Positions 1-13,320 of a DNA stretch of 64,000 nucleotides are shown piece by piece (positions within the stretch are counted from its first letter, which is position 1; each line of letters begins with the position of its first letter). Source of the stretch: Chlorella sorokiniana (Eukaryota; Chlorophyta; Trebouxiophyceae; Chlorellales; Chlorellaceae); the NCBI GenBank assembly GCA_025917655.1, contig CP084615.1:1240001-1304000 (forward strand). Reading direction: 5' to 3'. The position numbers and the translations under genes were made by a program. Under the pieces are notes generated by a model that was given only the letters and a program-made list of their open reading frames with translations, was not told the origin of the DNA and did not search any database.

Positions 1-2195
1 AGTGCTGGTAGACCACCACCATGAGCACCATCAGCTGCAGCAGCACCCGCATGTTGATGCGCAGCGCGACGGGGAAGGCGCGGCGCGGGGCGCACCGCGG
101 CCGCGGGCGGCGCGGCACGGTGAGCGGCGGCAGGCGGCGCGCCACCACCACGGCCGCCCGCGACCGCCGCTGCTGCCATCGCCGCCTCGTGGCGTCGCAG
201 CGCGTCTGCCAGGACTTGGGGCAACGGGCCACGCTGCTGCTGCTGGCGCAGGGTCTCCAGCAGGGCGGGGGCAGCACGTCTGCGGGCAGGGGCCGGCAGG
301 CCAGAGGCGAAGCGACAATGAGGCAGGAGGCGGGGGTCGGCACGTCATGTCACAAGGGGCCATCAGCACCAGCAGGACGCAAGCAAAGAAGGCAAACCTG
401 TGTGCCCACGGCGGCGCTGGCGCATCTGGGCGGCAGGAATGTACTGCACCTACAGAGGGGCAGAGCAGAAGCCCAGCTCTTGTTCAGCTGCACAACCAAC
501 ACTGCCAAACAGCTGTGATGCAGGCGTCGCCGTCAAAGCATGCCGCCGACCGCGGCTGCTGCTCAATTGCTGGGCAGGCCAGCAGTCAAGCTGCTCGGCT
601 GGTGCCTTCGCTTGCCTGCATGGGCCCCTGCGGGTAGAGCGGGTAGGGCATCATGGGAGCCGCCATCAGCAGCTGCCCAGGGGCCTGGGCACGCGCAGCC
701 GCCGCAGCCGCGGCAGCGGCGCCTTCCAAGCCCTCCTGCTGCCCCGCGGCTGCCGCCCCCGCCTGGCTGCCGGTGAGGTATGCGGGGAGCACGGGCTGCG
801 GTATGGGGATGAAGGTGGGCACGAAGGCGATTGCATGCTGCTGGAACAGCGGCTGGGGCAGGGGCAGGCTGGCGGGCGCAGCGCCCGGCAACGGCCCTGC
901 CTGCCCGGCAGCCTGTTGGGCCGCGTCGGGGCCCCAGGCGCTGCCGCGGAGCCTGCACCGCCTGCTGCTGCGCCACTTGCAGACGAGGAGGCGGCTGGTG
1001 CGGAGCTGGCAGGCGTACCGCTGGCAGCTCCCTGTGCTGAACTGGCTGCAACAGGGGGTTGCTGCGCCCGGCGCCTGCGGCTGCTGCTGCTGCTGCAGGG
1101 TCTGCAGGGCTGCCTGGTAGGCGGCCGACAGAGCTGGCGTGTAGAGGGCGTATGAGGCGGGGTTGGCCATTGCGGTGGAGATCGCAAAGCCTGGCAGCGA
1201 TGCCGGCACACCCGCGGACGCCGGAAAGCCGGCAGCCGGCAGAGTGCTGGCAGGCATGCTGAGCCCGGGATAGCCTGCAGGCATGCCCAGGTAGCCCCAG
1301 CCGGGCGGGGCGCCAGACATTGCAGCAAAGCTGGCGGCTGCCGCTGCAGGGATGCTGCCCAGGCCCGCCTCGCCGGCCTCCAGCGGCGCCCCGGCATCCC
1401 ATGCCGCGGCGGAGGTGGATGGCGCCGCGGATGCAGAGCCGGCTGCTGAGGCAGACAAGGATTCACTTGGCGGCAAGCTGCCAGCTGCGGCTGCACCTTC
1501 GGATTCCTCGTTGGGAGAGGGGTTGGGTGCCGCAGTGGAGGTCGGCTGCGGCGCTGAACCCACGCTCGAGCTGCTGCTGGCTGCCTGCGGGCGGGGCGCT
1601 GAGCTGCCTTGCGCCGGCGTAGGGGCGGCCTTTATGACGATGTGCAGGGACTGGGGGCAGGATGGGTCCACGTTCTGCGCAGGCAACACATCGGGAACGC
1701 ATCAGCAGCCGACCAGCCACAGCGCTCAAAGGAGCGGTTCCGCCGCTTGGCCACACCCACCGGCACAATGAACTCGGACAGCACGGCATTCTCGTCCTTG
1801 AGCACGCGCCCTGCGTATATCGCCTGTGTGATGGGAGCAAGAATCAGCAAATCAGGCTCTGCGTGCTGAGATGTCGGGCGGGACGGCCGGCGACACGCAG
1901 CGGTGCACCCTGGCGCTGGCCGGCCTCGAGCCGCCGTTCAGCAGTCGGGCCGCACAACACTGCCCCTGCGACCAGTCTCACGGGCCGTGACCCAACACTG
2001 GGGCGGCGATCGTGAAATCACACATGGCAACACTCTCACCGTGATGGTCGCGGGCTCTGGGTTTCCTGGGTAGTTCTGCGACAAACGGCGCTTCACCTCT
2101 CCCACTGTGGCGGATGTTGGCACCAGCAGCTTGAAGTCACCCAGCGCGGGCCGCGAAGGGCACTTCACGTTGAACTCTATATCCGTTCCCGACAT
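1..2195 (-). CDS. HERPUD-like ER membrane protein with N-terminal ubiquitin-like domain (3' end missing)
   Basis: Homologue of HERP, an ER membrane ubiquitin-like protein that in animals works with the HRD1 ER-associated degradation complex. Exon 1 (2195-2040) begins MSGTDIEF and opens a ubiquitin fold (GDFKLLVPTSATVGEVKRRL). Exon 2 (1823-1761) continues AIYAGRVLKDENAVLSEFIV. Exon 3 starts at 1674 with NVDPSCPQSLHIVIK and runs into a long Ala/Pro/Gln-rich linker. The last bases before the left edge encode INMRVLLQLMVLMVVVYQH, which matches the membrane hairpin of HERP proteins, so the gene continues outside the window. Exon 3 appears to end at a GC donor (CAG|GCAAGC, about 613). The exons between about 450 and 60 are unclear because the reading frame changes. 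The linker around 950-1080 also reads better in another frame, suggesting two compensating sequence errors. The start faces SLY1 across about 390 bp, so they may share a promoter. Family assignment is fairly firm; the ER role is inferred from the family. Confidence 0.72.
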
Positions 2196-2586
2196 GATCG
2201 TGTGTTCATTCAGTAAAACAGAGGTGCACAAGCATGCGCTCGCCCGGACTACGGGCGCGCCAGCGCTACAGTGGAAGGACGAGGTGGCATCGGCATTTGA
2301 GGCTCAACAGCGAGTTCAGTGGTTGACGATCGTTCCCTTGTTGACATCGGAAGAGCACACGGTACCAGAGTTTTGCAGGTCTTGCCGATCAATACCCAGC
2401 GGTGTGGAGAGTGGCGCATAGGCCTTGGCAGTCGGCCTGGGAAGGCTTGGTGACGCTAAGATGGTGCTCAATATCAGGCAGCGACAAGCAGGTGAGACAG
2501 CGGCGATCTGGCGAAGCAACCCCCTCTGAGACAGCGGGGAGCAGTCTGGACGCCCTCCCAGCTGCTTAAGCAGCCCGGCCACACTC
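2196..2586. promoter_or_regulatory. Divergent promoter region between HERP-like gene and SLY1
   Basis: The 391 bp between the start codons of two head-to-head genes must hold both promoters and 5' leaders. No clear TATA box or other recognisable element was seen. Confidence 0.4.
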
Positions 2587-5500
2587 ATGCACGCCCCGAT
2601 CGCCGCCGCAGAGGCGGTGGTGCGCATGCTGCACTTCAACGCGCCGCCCAGCGTGAAGCCTGGCGGCGGCGCGCCGCTGGGCGACGAGGACGTGTACAAG
2701 GTGCTGGTGCTGGACCGCGCGACCCAGGACATCCTGGCGCCGCTGCTGCACGTCAACGAGCTGCGGCGGCACGGCGTCACGCTGCACCTGCAGCTGGACG
2801 CGGAGCGGCAGCCCATCCCCGACGTGCCCGCCATCTACTTTGTGCAGCCCGGGAGGCGGCGGTGGCCCGCATCGCGCAGGACGTGCAGCGTGGCCTCTAC
2901 GACGCCTTCCACATCAACTTTGCCACCCACATCCCGCGCCCGCTGCTGGAGAAGCTGGCCGCGGGGGTGGTGGCGGGGCGGGGGCGGCGCGTGTCGCCCG
3001 CGTCTACGACCAGCACAGCGCCTTCCTGTCCCTGGAGTCCTCCCTCTTCACCCTGGGCCTGCCCGACACCTACCTGCAGGTGGGGGGACGCGGTGGCAGG
3101 GATGCGCGCGCTTTCCCTGTGGCGTGCGCAGCGTGGTGGTCGTGATGCGGGCCTCTCCCCATGTTCAACCAGCTCGCTGTCCCCCTGCAGCTCAACGACC
3201 CCGCAGCCCAGGACAGCCAGATCGAGGCGGCGGTGTCGGCGGTGGTGGAGGGCCTGTTCTGCGCGCTGGCCACGCTGGGGATAGTGCCCATCATACGCTG
3301 CCCGCGCGGCGGCGCCGCCGAGCACGTGGCGGCGGCGCTGGACGCCCGGCTGCGCGATGCGCTGACCGGGCGCTCCACCCTGTTCAGCGAGGGCAGCGGC
3401 GGCGCGGGGCTGGCCGCCTCGCTGCAGCGCCCGCTGCTCTGCCTCTTCGACCGCAACTTCGAGCTGAGCGTGGTGCTGCAGCATGGCTGGACGTACAAGC
3501 CGCTGGTGTGTATGCACGGTTATGTGTTTTTGGGGGGGTGCACGGTCGGCAAATCTGCATGGGCGGCAGCTCCGCATGGGCTGCCTCCAGCAGGCCCGCC
3601 GCCAGCAGTGCTTCTCTCGCCTGCTTCTGGCTGGGCATGCATGCATCATCTGGTCGCTCGGCCCGCTCCGCGCCACGTCTGCAACCCCCCACAAACCCAC
3701 CCACCCTCACTGGCAGGTGCACGACGTGCTGGGCATGCGCCTCAACCGCGTGACGCTGCAGGAGGGGCCCTCACCGGGGCAGCCGGCCGGGGGCAAGAAG
3801 AGCTACGAGGTGGATGACGGTGAGGGGGCCGGGCGAGGCTGCTGGGCGCCAAGCGCGGGCGGCCGGCCGGCCTGCTGTGCCTCACCGGGCCTCTCCCGCC
3901 GCCGGGCGCTGCCGCCGCGCGTGCCGGCTGCGCCGTCCAGCCGCCGCTGGGCCCTGCCCCGCTGGGCGCAGAGGACTTCTTTTGGAGCGGTCACGGCAAG
4001 GAGCAGTTCCCCAAGATTGCGGAGCAGGTGGAGGTGGAGCTGTCCAAGTACAAGCAGGTGGGAGCCAGCAGAGTGTGTGTGTGTGCTGGTTATCATTACA
4101 AAGGAGCTCGAAGGCGGGCTTACAGGAGAGTGTGGGCGAGTGGCTGTGACATGGGGAGGGCACGTTCACTGCCGACCGCCAGCAGCGGGTTGATCCCAGC
4201 CACCCACCCCACCCTGCCCCGCCCACCCCGCGGGTCAGGCCATCGAGGAGCTCAACCGGCGGACGGGCAGCGCCATCGACCCGCTGGCCGACCCCGCCCG
4301 AGCTGATGCGGGACAACACGCGCAGCCTCATGTCGGCGGTCAGCAGCCTGCCGCAGCTGACGGGTGAGGGGGGGGGGGGCGGAGGGGCGGGCGCGCCCGC
4401 ACCCGCGCTTGGCGGCGGCGGCGGCAGGCGGTTGGTGCTGGTGGCGCGCCGCGTCCTCGTCCCCACAACCTGCCCCCTGCCGCAGAGAAGAAGCGCGTGA
4501 TTGACAAGCACACCAACCTGGCCACCGCGCTGCTGGGGGCCATCAAGGCGCGCCAGCTGGACGCCCTGTACGCGCTGGAGGAGGACTGCATCGGCGGCAA
4601 GGCCGACGCGGCGGGCGTGGCCCGCCAGCTGCAGAGCCCCGCCGGCACCCCCGCCGACAAGCTGCGCCTGGCCCTCGTCTGGCTGCTGACCTGCGAGCAG
4701 GGTGGGCGGGGGGGGCGGCAGGCGGCGGTGGCTGGCACGGATGTCGGCGCCCGATGCCGGTGCTGGCGCACGCAGAGCGGCAGCCGCTGCCCAAAGTTGT
4801 GCTGTGGTTCTCACCCGCAGCAAGCCTGCTATCCTGCCCAGCCCAGCATGCCCCCCTCCCCCCTTCCTGCAGTGCCCAGCGAAGCTGAGTGCCAGTCTGT
4901 GGAGGCGCTGCTGCAGGGCTGCGGCGCCGACATGGCGGCCTGGTGGTACGTCAAGCGCATGCGCCGGCTCAACCTCACCGGCAAGCAGCAGGGCGGCAGC
5001 GCCAGCGTGGCCGACGGCCTCAGCGGCTTTGGCGGGGCGGCGCAGAGCCAGCTGACCAACCTGCTGGGCACTACGTTCGGCCAGGGCCTCTCCTCCCTGA
5101 CCAAGGGTGAGCTGTCACGGCGGCCGCCGACCCGCTCGACGCAGCCTGCTGCGCCTCCCGCCGCCCTGCCAGCCCGCTGGTGGCGGCGCGCCCAGCTGCC
5201 GCCCCGGCTGGCACCCTGCCCCGCAGGAGTGAAGAACCTGCTGGCGGGGGAGCAGCAGGCGGCAGTGACGGTGGCGGTGGAGGCGCTGATGGAGGGGCGG
5301 CCCGGCCCAGAGACCGACTCCTATGCCACCTTCGACCCCAAGGCAGGGCGGGCGGGGGCAAAAAGCGCGTCTTTCTGAAGCTGACCAATGCCTGCTGTGC
5401 TGTGCCGTTGCGGGCGGTGCCAGCCTGCCAATGCGTGGGCCCTGGGCAAGGGCACAAGCAAAGCACCTGATCAGCCGGGCTGAGACGGCCGGCCGCCTGT

Positions 5501-5923
5501 GCCGCCGCACCCTGCTGCAGGCCCCCGCCGGCCGCGCGCAGCGCCCGCGGGCCCCTTCAAGGAGGCGCTGGTGTTCATGGTGGGCGGCGGCAACTACCTC
5601 GAGTACGAGTCGCTCAGGTGGGCGGCGGGCGGGTGCAGGCAGCCGCTGGCGCTGGCGGCCGACCAATCGCCCGACACCACAGCTGTCGCACTTGCGGTCG
5701 AGTGTCTGCTCGCCACTCCCTCGTTGGCTTGCCCCAACGGACACCCCCACCCCCTCCTCCCCCTCCCCCTTCTCGCGGCAGCTGCTGGGCCAGCCGCGCG
5801 CAGCCCGCCCCCAAGCACATCGTTTACGGCGCCACCGATCTGCTCACAGGGGAGACCTTCCTGCAGCAGCTGTCCGCCCTGGGGCTGAAGAGCGGCGCGG
5901 CGCCCGCGGCGGCACCCCAGTAA
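2587..5923 (+). CDS. SLY1: SLY1/SCFD1, Sec1/Munc18-family regulator of ER-Golgi SNARE fusion
   Basis: Sec1/Munc18 protein that binds the syntaxin-5-type SNARE and supports ER-Golgi membrane fusion. Ten exons can be followed, roughly 2587-3079, 3191-3505, 3717-3819, 3972-4057, 4239-4363, 4486-4701, 4873-5106, 5227-5342, 5521-5618 and 5782-5923. Diagnostic stretches appear in the expected order: RMLHFN near the N-terminus, VLVLDRATQDILAPLLHVNE, IPDVPAIYFVQP, LLCLFDRNFELSVVLQHGWT, EDFFWSGHGKEQFP, PFKEALVFMVGGGNYLEYE and a C-terminal HIVYGATDLLTGETFLQQL. It is full length for the family. The frame changes inside exons near 2850, 2985 and 4300 at runs of G or C, so the deposited sequence does not give one clean ORF. 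The splice phases around these exons still agree, which points to sequencing errors. The 3' end converges on the next minus-strand gene, 230 bp away. Confidence 0.93.
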
Positions 5924-6153
5924 GCCGCCGCCCTGCCGCGCGGCGGCCACCCCCGCGCCTCCTCCTTGCAACGCCTCCTGCTGCCCTCTGCCCCTGCTTG
6001 ACTGTCGCCTCCCAGCTCTCGCACCCCACTGATTACATCCCTTGCTTTGCTCCGACAATGCCCTCCAATCTGTCTGTCGTGTGCTTGCTTCGGCGGTCGG
6101 TCCCGTGGCCGCCCAGCGCCGCCAGTGTTGCTGCTGTTGTGTTTGCTGCGCGC

Positions 6154-8727
6154 TCATGCATACTCTGCCGGCAGCACACCCTGCTCCACCAGCTGCAAGG
6201 AGCCAACACCAGATTTGAGCAGTGAGGGCACCGCGTTGTAACGACGCGCACGTAAACCAACTCCCCACAACCTGCCCCGATCGCCTCACCTTGCGCTGCT
6301 GCTCGCGGATCGTCTGCTCAAACGCCAGCAGGCTCTCCCAGGACCACTCGCCTGCCTGCCGGCCCGCTTCTGCCGGCGCTGCGGGTGAGCTGCTGCTGGG
6401 GCTGGCAGCAGCTGCAGGCTGCGACTGCGGGCTTTGGTTCGAGGGCTTGGCAGCAGCTGCGGGGTGGCCCGCATTGAAGAGGTGGGTGGTGTGGAGCTGC
6501 TGGCGCTGGCGGCTGCAGGCGGCGTCGCCGGAGCTGGCCCCACTGGCAGCCTCCCGCGGGGTGGATGTGGTTATTGCCGCATCCGCAGCAGCAGTCAGCT
6601 TGGAGCACTTGAGCGTGATCCGCTCCAGCTCCCCCAGCAGCTGGGCAAACGAGCGCTCCCGCCGCCTCATCTCTCCAGACAGCAGCTGCAGCTGGGCGTG
6701 CGCTTCATGCTGCTCCTCCTGCTGCTCGCCCGTCGCATGATGTCCCTGCTGCTGCTCTCCCCCCGCTGCTCATCTGTCCCATCAAAGGCTGGCCTGGGGA
6801 GAGCAGGACCTCCACCTCCACTGCAAGGCCTCCGCCTGCTGGGTCGCCGCAGCGACGCTCCCGCTGCGCTGTGTTGGGCGCCTGCCCTGGGCGCCACGCC
6901 TGGATGCCAGCAGGCGCCTCCCGCCCGCCGTCGCTCGCAGCGGGGATGCGGCCCCTGACCTGATGCCGTGCCCGCGGCAGTCGTGCCCTGCCTTCATTGG
7001 ATGCCGCACAGCTGGTTCCTTGCGAGGTGCCTTTGATGTGAGGCCAGCCTGCTCGGCAGAGGCGGCGGCCGGCCGCAGCGCTGCGAGCTGGGCCACGACC
7101 ACTTCCACGGTGCCGCCGCCGGCAGCACCGGACACGGCGGCCGCTGCAGAGCAGCGAGGCGAGGCGCAGGCCACAAGCAGCGTGCCACGCTCTCCCGCTC
7201 CCAGGCTGGCGGCGGCTGCGGGAGAGGAGATGACGAGAGCATCTGTGCCGTCGGGGCCCGTCACCTCAACCGTGGTGGTGGTGGCACCCGGGGTGCACCC
7301 ACAGGCTGCGGCTGTGCTGCTCGTGGCTGCATGCCGGGCAGGCTTACGTGCCCTCTCCTGGTGAGAAATGGCTGGCTCAAGGCTGGGGCAGCTGCTGGCA
7401 CCACAGGTCAGCACCTGGTCAGGGCTGGAGCTTGCGGTTCCCTCTGCGGGCGCCCCCATCTCGTCCTGCCACCTCAGCTGCTTGCCGCGGCCGCCGCTGT
7501 GCCAGGCCCCATCAACAGGCCCTCGGGGGAGCGGGGGCAGCCGCACTCACGCAGGCCTGCTGCCCTGGCCTCCCTTGCGTCACGCTCGGCGGCGCTGAGG
7601 GCCGACCGCGGGCGCGGCCTGTTGCCAAACTTGTGCTGCAGCGGGCCGGGAGGCCGGAAGGCAGGCTTCCTGCTGCCCTGGGCGCTCCAGGTGCTGCTGT
7701 CCGCCTCCAGTTCCGCCTGGCCCAAGCCGTGGCCCTCCCACTCGTCGGCGCTGAGCTGGTGCGCCCGCGGGCTGCGCACCACCACAACCACCTCGTCCGC
7801 CCGTGCCCCTCCCGCTGCTCTGCGCCGCCGTCAGTTGCGGCAGCCCCTCGCAGTGGGCTGCTGCACCTTCCACTGCCTCCTTCTTGAGCAACCAGAACCG
7901 AGACTTCGCCGCCGTCCGTGGCCGCTGCCGCCACCACGTCGCCGCAGTAGCGCCAACCCGGCGCCGGCACGTGAGCGATGGGTCTTGCGTGTGAGGAGCT
8001 GCAGGCCCCGCTGTCATCCCAAGCCCATCGGCGGGGAGAGACGTGCTGAGGGGCGGGCGTGAAGTGATGGTGCCCAGTGTGACGCCCGCTGACTGCAGCC
8101 TCTGGTGCTGAGCTGGCTGGGCGGCAGGGGCCAACTGAGGGGGCCTTGCCGCGGGGACAGTGGCAGGCGCCATCCTGCGCAGCAGGGTCATGCGATCCAG
8201 CAGATCCACAGCCGCAGCATTCTGCAGGCCGGCGTCGCCCTGGCTGTGGCCTGAGCGGGTGTACAGCAGAGTACGGTCAAGCGGGGAGGCAGACGTACTG
8301 CTGCTGCCGTGCAGGCTACTGCCAGAAGCAGCGCTGAAGGTGAAGGCCTGCAGCAGGCGGCCCCTGCTGGTCATGTCGGCCGTTGATGGGGTTGGGCCGC
8401 CGCCCTGGGAGCAGCTGCGGCTGGGCCGAAGGCCGCCAGCGGCGTCTGGTAGTGCGTGGTGGGCAGCACCGTGTCTGCACTGGTGTACACGTACGCTGTC
8501 GGTGCGTGACCATAGCCTGCAGGACGTGAGGGGGATTTCGTTGACAACCCACACTCCGAAAAGGGCCACTGTGCTGTGCTGTGCACACCTGTGTTGAACG
8601 CAGCACCCAAATGGTAGGTCCCGGCTGCATCGCTGGCACTTGTGGGTCGAGCCTGTGTTGTGCATGAAGGCTGGGGCTGCATGTATATCCTGGGATGCTC
8701 AGGCAGCAGCCGCGGGTCGGCATTCAT
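6154..8727 (-). CDS. Unrecognised Ser/Ala-rich protein with C-terminal coiled coil
   Basis: I do not recognise the family. The chain starts near 8727 (MNADPRLLPEHPR) or in an upstream exon, because an acceptor lies just 5' of that ATG. The first exon ends at about 8592. Its AAFNTG reads in phase into an exon at 8516 (YGHAPTAYVYTSADTVLP), followed by a low-complexity middle containing DLLDRMTLLRRM. The C-terminal exon, about 6730-6290, holds a charged heptad-type helix (EMRRRERSFAQLLGELERIT), a Ser/Pro/Gln-rich linker and LLAFEQTIREQQRK. It splices in phase to a final 39-nt exon, 6192-6154, coding LVEQGVLPAEYA and a stop. The middle exons (about 7000-8400) shift frame at least once and were not resolved. 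The two ends could in principle belong to different genes, but no stop or start separates them convincingly. Function unknown. Confidence 0.5.
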
Positions 8728-9238
8728 GGGCAGGTAGCTGTGGGGAACCGAGGACGCAAGATGGTCAGCAGCGGCGGCGGGTGGTAGGCGTCCGCAGAAA
8801 AAGTGGGCGCTGTTCAGGTGCACACTTTGGCTCTCCAGGTGTTTAGTAGGCAATTTTAACAGCTCCAGCGGCCAGGAGACTGCCAAACTGGCCGGCCGCT
8901 ACCAACTGCCTCTTCGCCTCACCTTGGACAGCCTTGTAGCGTGTCGCGGGGCCTCACTTTCGAGGTGTCTCGCTGAATAAAGCGACAGCCATGCAACGGA
9001 GAACGGGGCCCGCCTTTCGAAGGCTCGGCTCCCGCCCCTAGCCACCTGTTTACGCCGGGAGTGACGTCGAAACTCATTTCGACATGAAAAGGTTGAGCAT
9101 TCGTGCCCTGGGATGTATTCACTAAAAAGTGCACCGGGTGGTGCTGAGGAACAGCTTGTTGACCCCTCCAAAACGGGCCGTTCGACGAGTTTCTTGCGCA
9201 TGCTTCATTGTTCCGGCGTGCCTATTGGGTTTTGTATC
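8728..9238. other. Intergenic region, divergent
   Basis: About 510 bp between a minus-strand and a plus-strand gene. It is less GC-rich than its surroundings. It presumably holds both promoters, but no specific element was recognised. Confidence 0.4.
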
Positions 9239-10001
9239 ATGCCGCCGAAGGACGCCAAGGTGGGGGCATCCGTGCCAAACCCTCAACAACTCAGGTCCAT
9301 CAGTGTGCACGCTGTGCTGCTGTAGCTAACCAAGGCCAAGAGGGCACCTGAGTTTCGGACGGGTGATGCCGACTTGCAGGCGTACAGTGTCAAGGTGCGT
9401 CGCAGTGGGCGTGGTTTTGACTGAACCATCAGACGGGCCTTTACACCTCACCATTTACTTGCTCGCAGGCAGGACAACTTGTACGCAACGCTCTTGGATG
9501 CACTGGCACGGTGTTGGGCGTCAAGGCAGCAGCAGCTGGGGAGGCGATGTGCCTGTGGGTGCGCTATGAAAGCGGGCTGCAAGCGCCCATTGACGTAGCT
9601 GGGTGAGAAAGCCACCTACGCCTCGTCAGGGGAAGTGCTGGCAGCATGAGCTGAGCTGACTTGCTTGCCAGTGATAGCAGGATCCAGCCTTGCAATGCGG
9701 TGGAGCAGTTGCAGAGCGACATCAAGCAGAGGCAGGAGGAGCAGCGGGCGCTGGACGCCGAGTGGTGAGGGGCCGCTGCCGGCATGTCTCAGCATCCAAA
9801 CCAGCAACTCATGCCCTGATCTGGGCGGCCGAGTTGCATCATGCAGACCAAGCTGTCTGGCAAACATGTCTTCAATGGCAATGTCTCGACGCTTGCAGGG
9901 CAGCACACAACGCGCTGCAGGCCCGCAAGGAAGCGGCAGCAGCCAAAGCGGCAGCAGTCCGGCGGAAACAGAGGGAGGCAGGGACGGCGCAGCAGCGATA
10001 A
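9239..10001 (+). CDS. Unrecognised 139-aa basic protein, five clean exons
   Basis: Five short exons join without any frame break: 9239-9259, 9326-9394, 9469-9602, 9672-9764 and 9899-10001. They total 420 bases, giving 139 residues and a TAA stop. The product starts MPPKDAK. It has a Lys/Arg-rich segment (LTKAKRAPEFRTGD), a compact hydrophobic core (GCTGTVLGVKAAAAGEAM, then LWVRYESGLQAPIDVAG), and ends in a Gln/Glu/Ala/Arg-rich helix (LQSDIKQRQEEQRALDAEW onward) likely to form a coiled coil. There is no signal peptide or membrane segment. Each splice site has GT/AG ends and matching phase, which is strong evidence that this is a real gene. I could not place the family. The composition resembles small structural or axonemal-type helical proteins, but that is only a guess. 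Confidence 0.72.
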
Positions 10002-10366
10002 CGGCAGCAGCAGCAGCGGCGGCGGCAGCAGGCAGCAGAGAGTGAGAGCACGGACATCAACAGCATCGGTAGGCTGACACCCGCTGAGAGGTGCCACAGC
10101 GCCGCAAAGCTTTCAGCTGATGCTGTCAACCCCTGCAACCCAAGCTGACAAACTCAACAGGCCTGGGAGTGGGAGATTCATGGCGAGTGGCAGCCGTTAC
10201 ATTGCGTAGGGAAGGGTAGGAGAGCGGGGGCAAGGAGGATGCGCAGGGCACATTGTGCGCGGCATGCCATTAGAGTGACCGTCGCCAACGCTGCCACTGC
10301 TACTGCTGCTGCTGCTGTTTGGGGCTCTGGCTGTCAGGCTGGACGAGCCAACAGCTCCAAAGCTTC
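10002..10366. other. Intergenic region between convergent genes
   Basis: Both flanking genes end here. On the minus strand a TGTAA polyadenylation-type signal (10201-10197) lies about 166 bases after the RPS23 stop, as is usual for chlorophyte genes. Nothing else was recognised. Confidence 0.45.
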
Positions 10367-11681
<1,315 letters not shown>

Positions 11682-13320
11682 GTTTGCTGCTTTGTGCTCC
11701 GACTACGCAACAAGGCTTGCGTGAAAGAGGCAGAGCGGGGCGGCGAGGTGCCCCAAGTTGCGCCTCCAGGGTCCCAGGGTGCGCTGGCAAGGCCTGGGCA
11801 GGCGCCTGGCATTGGACCGCGACGTGCACATGCAGAGGGACTATGAGCATCGGTTACGCTCAGCTAAAATCTGACAGTTTGCTGAACAGTGCTGTTTCGC
11901 AACTCGTGTCCCTGCACCCCTGGCCATTTTGCGGCCTTGACGCCGGCTGCATTGTATCGCATGAGTAATTAGGTACACGGATGCGTTCCACGCGGCACAG
12001 CCCCTTGGCGCAGGGACCTCTGCGGGCTGCGGTGGCGGGGGCGAAGGTTGCCGCCTTCAACAAAAAAGAAGGGGGCGCTGGTTGGCGTCTGATGAAACAA
12101 AGCTTAGAAGGACACGATGCCGTCAGGCTGAACTATGTGCATGGCACAGGGGTCGGCTTGGTGAATCGGTTAGCCTCACGGAGTGGTCTAGGCTGGTGCT
12201 CGTTCTGCATTGGCCCAGTGGACAGCAGGGCTGGCTGCAAGGATCAGGTTACTTGCAGGTAAGGAGAGTGGTCAAGGTAATCACAGCTAGCACTTGCAAA
12301 CAGCAGGCCAGCACAAATTCAGCAGGCTGGCAGCGGGGCCAGCGCGCGCTCCTCAGCAGGACGGCTTCCCTGCTGCGGGGTTTGCCACGCGCTGCTGGCA
12401 CTTGCATAGTACCTCTCACCCTGCTTGCGAGACAGATTTTGAAGTGCGTCCCCCCTCTTGCTGTGTCAACCTCAGCTGCGTTGCAAGCGTTGCGGGAGGT
12501 GCCGAAAGTCGAGCTCGTTTTCTTTGTCGCCCTGCTTCGTCTCTGGCAAACACAGTATTGCACCCAGGCTTCAATAGTCCTTGCTTGTCCAGCAAGCAAT
12601 GTGGCAGTGTGATTGTCTGAGTGAACTGGATGCCGTGCAAGACCCTTCAAATCGGCCATCTGCGTGTGGCAAGTGTCAGCAAAGTGGTCATGTGCAGGTG
12701 CAGAGCACACGTGAGCGCACTGTTTCTTGCGCAAAAGGTCCATTCAACATTTCAAGCATGAACAGCTTGACACTGACACACAACCTGGCCAAACGCTGCC
12801 GCCAGCCGGCGACAGCAGTGCATTGCCAGCCTGGAATTTTCCGCACTATTTGCGGGCAGCGCATGCAGCAACGTGTCGAGCATGTCTACATAACTGCTTT
12901 TGCGGCTAGCACGGCAGCCAATGCTGCTGCGCTGCCTTCGGCCCATCTTTTGTGTTGCACCTCCCGTTTCCCAGCATCCGTGGCCTGTAACACCCTGCGC
13001 GACTCGCTGGTAGCCAAGTAAGATGCGAAAAGCATGCATGTTTGTAGGCGACAACAATGTAGCGCCGCTGCTGCCAGCCGCCGCACCGTGGACTTCCATC
13101 GAAGCGAGTTCACCTGAACTGCAGGGCTCCTTGCGTGGTGGCTGACCGTTGCCGTTGCCTGGCAGGGGAACTGCTGTCTGCTCAGCGCGGTTTGGCGTCT
13201 AAATCACAGGCACCCCTCAAACCTAGGGGTGCCAGCCGGGCGCGTCCTCCGCCCTCCCTCGTCGTGGCAGCAGCGGACGCAAAGGGAGTGGCGCCGCAGC
13301 AGGGCATCGACCAGCGTCGG
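11682..13320. other. Long region without a supported gene
   Basis: About 1.6 kb between the start of RPS23 and the first supported Met of PRORP. It is noticeably less GC-rich than the genes. Open frames exist on both strands, but their composition is not protein-like and no consistent splice phases were found. It should hold the RPS23 promoter at its left end and the PRORP promoter, with probably a 5' transit-peptide exon, at its right end (about 12.7-13.3 kb). Confidence 0.4.

Noticed and set aside
2-1155. Long plus-strand open frames over the left end
   Set aside because: They are antisense shadows of the HERP-like gene: the minus strand shows a ubiquitin fold and the HERP membrane segment, while the plus frames are compositionally odd and change without splice sites.
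2820-5900. SLY1 and PRORP as pseudogenes because of internal frame changes
   Set aside because: Changes sit at C/G runs, flanking splice phases remain correct and conserved residues are intact; RPS23 shows the same error type. Sequencing error explains this better.
12249-13021. Open frames of about 150 codons on both strands between RPS23 and PRORP
   Set aside because: No splice support, no start context and non-protein-like composition; treated as intergenic.
13135-13320. GTG start for PRORP at 13135
   Set aside because: Non-ATG initiation would be needed; an upstream start exon or Met 13321 is more likely in a eukaryote.
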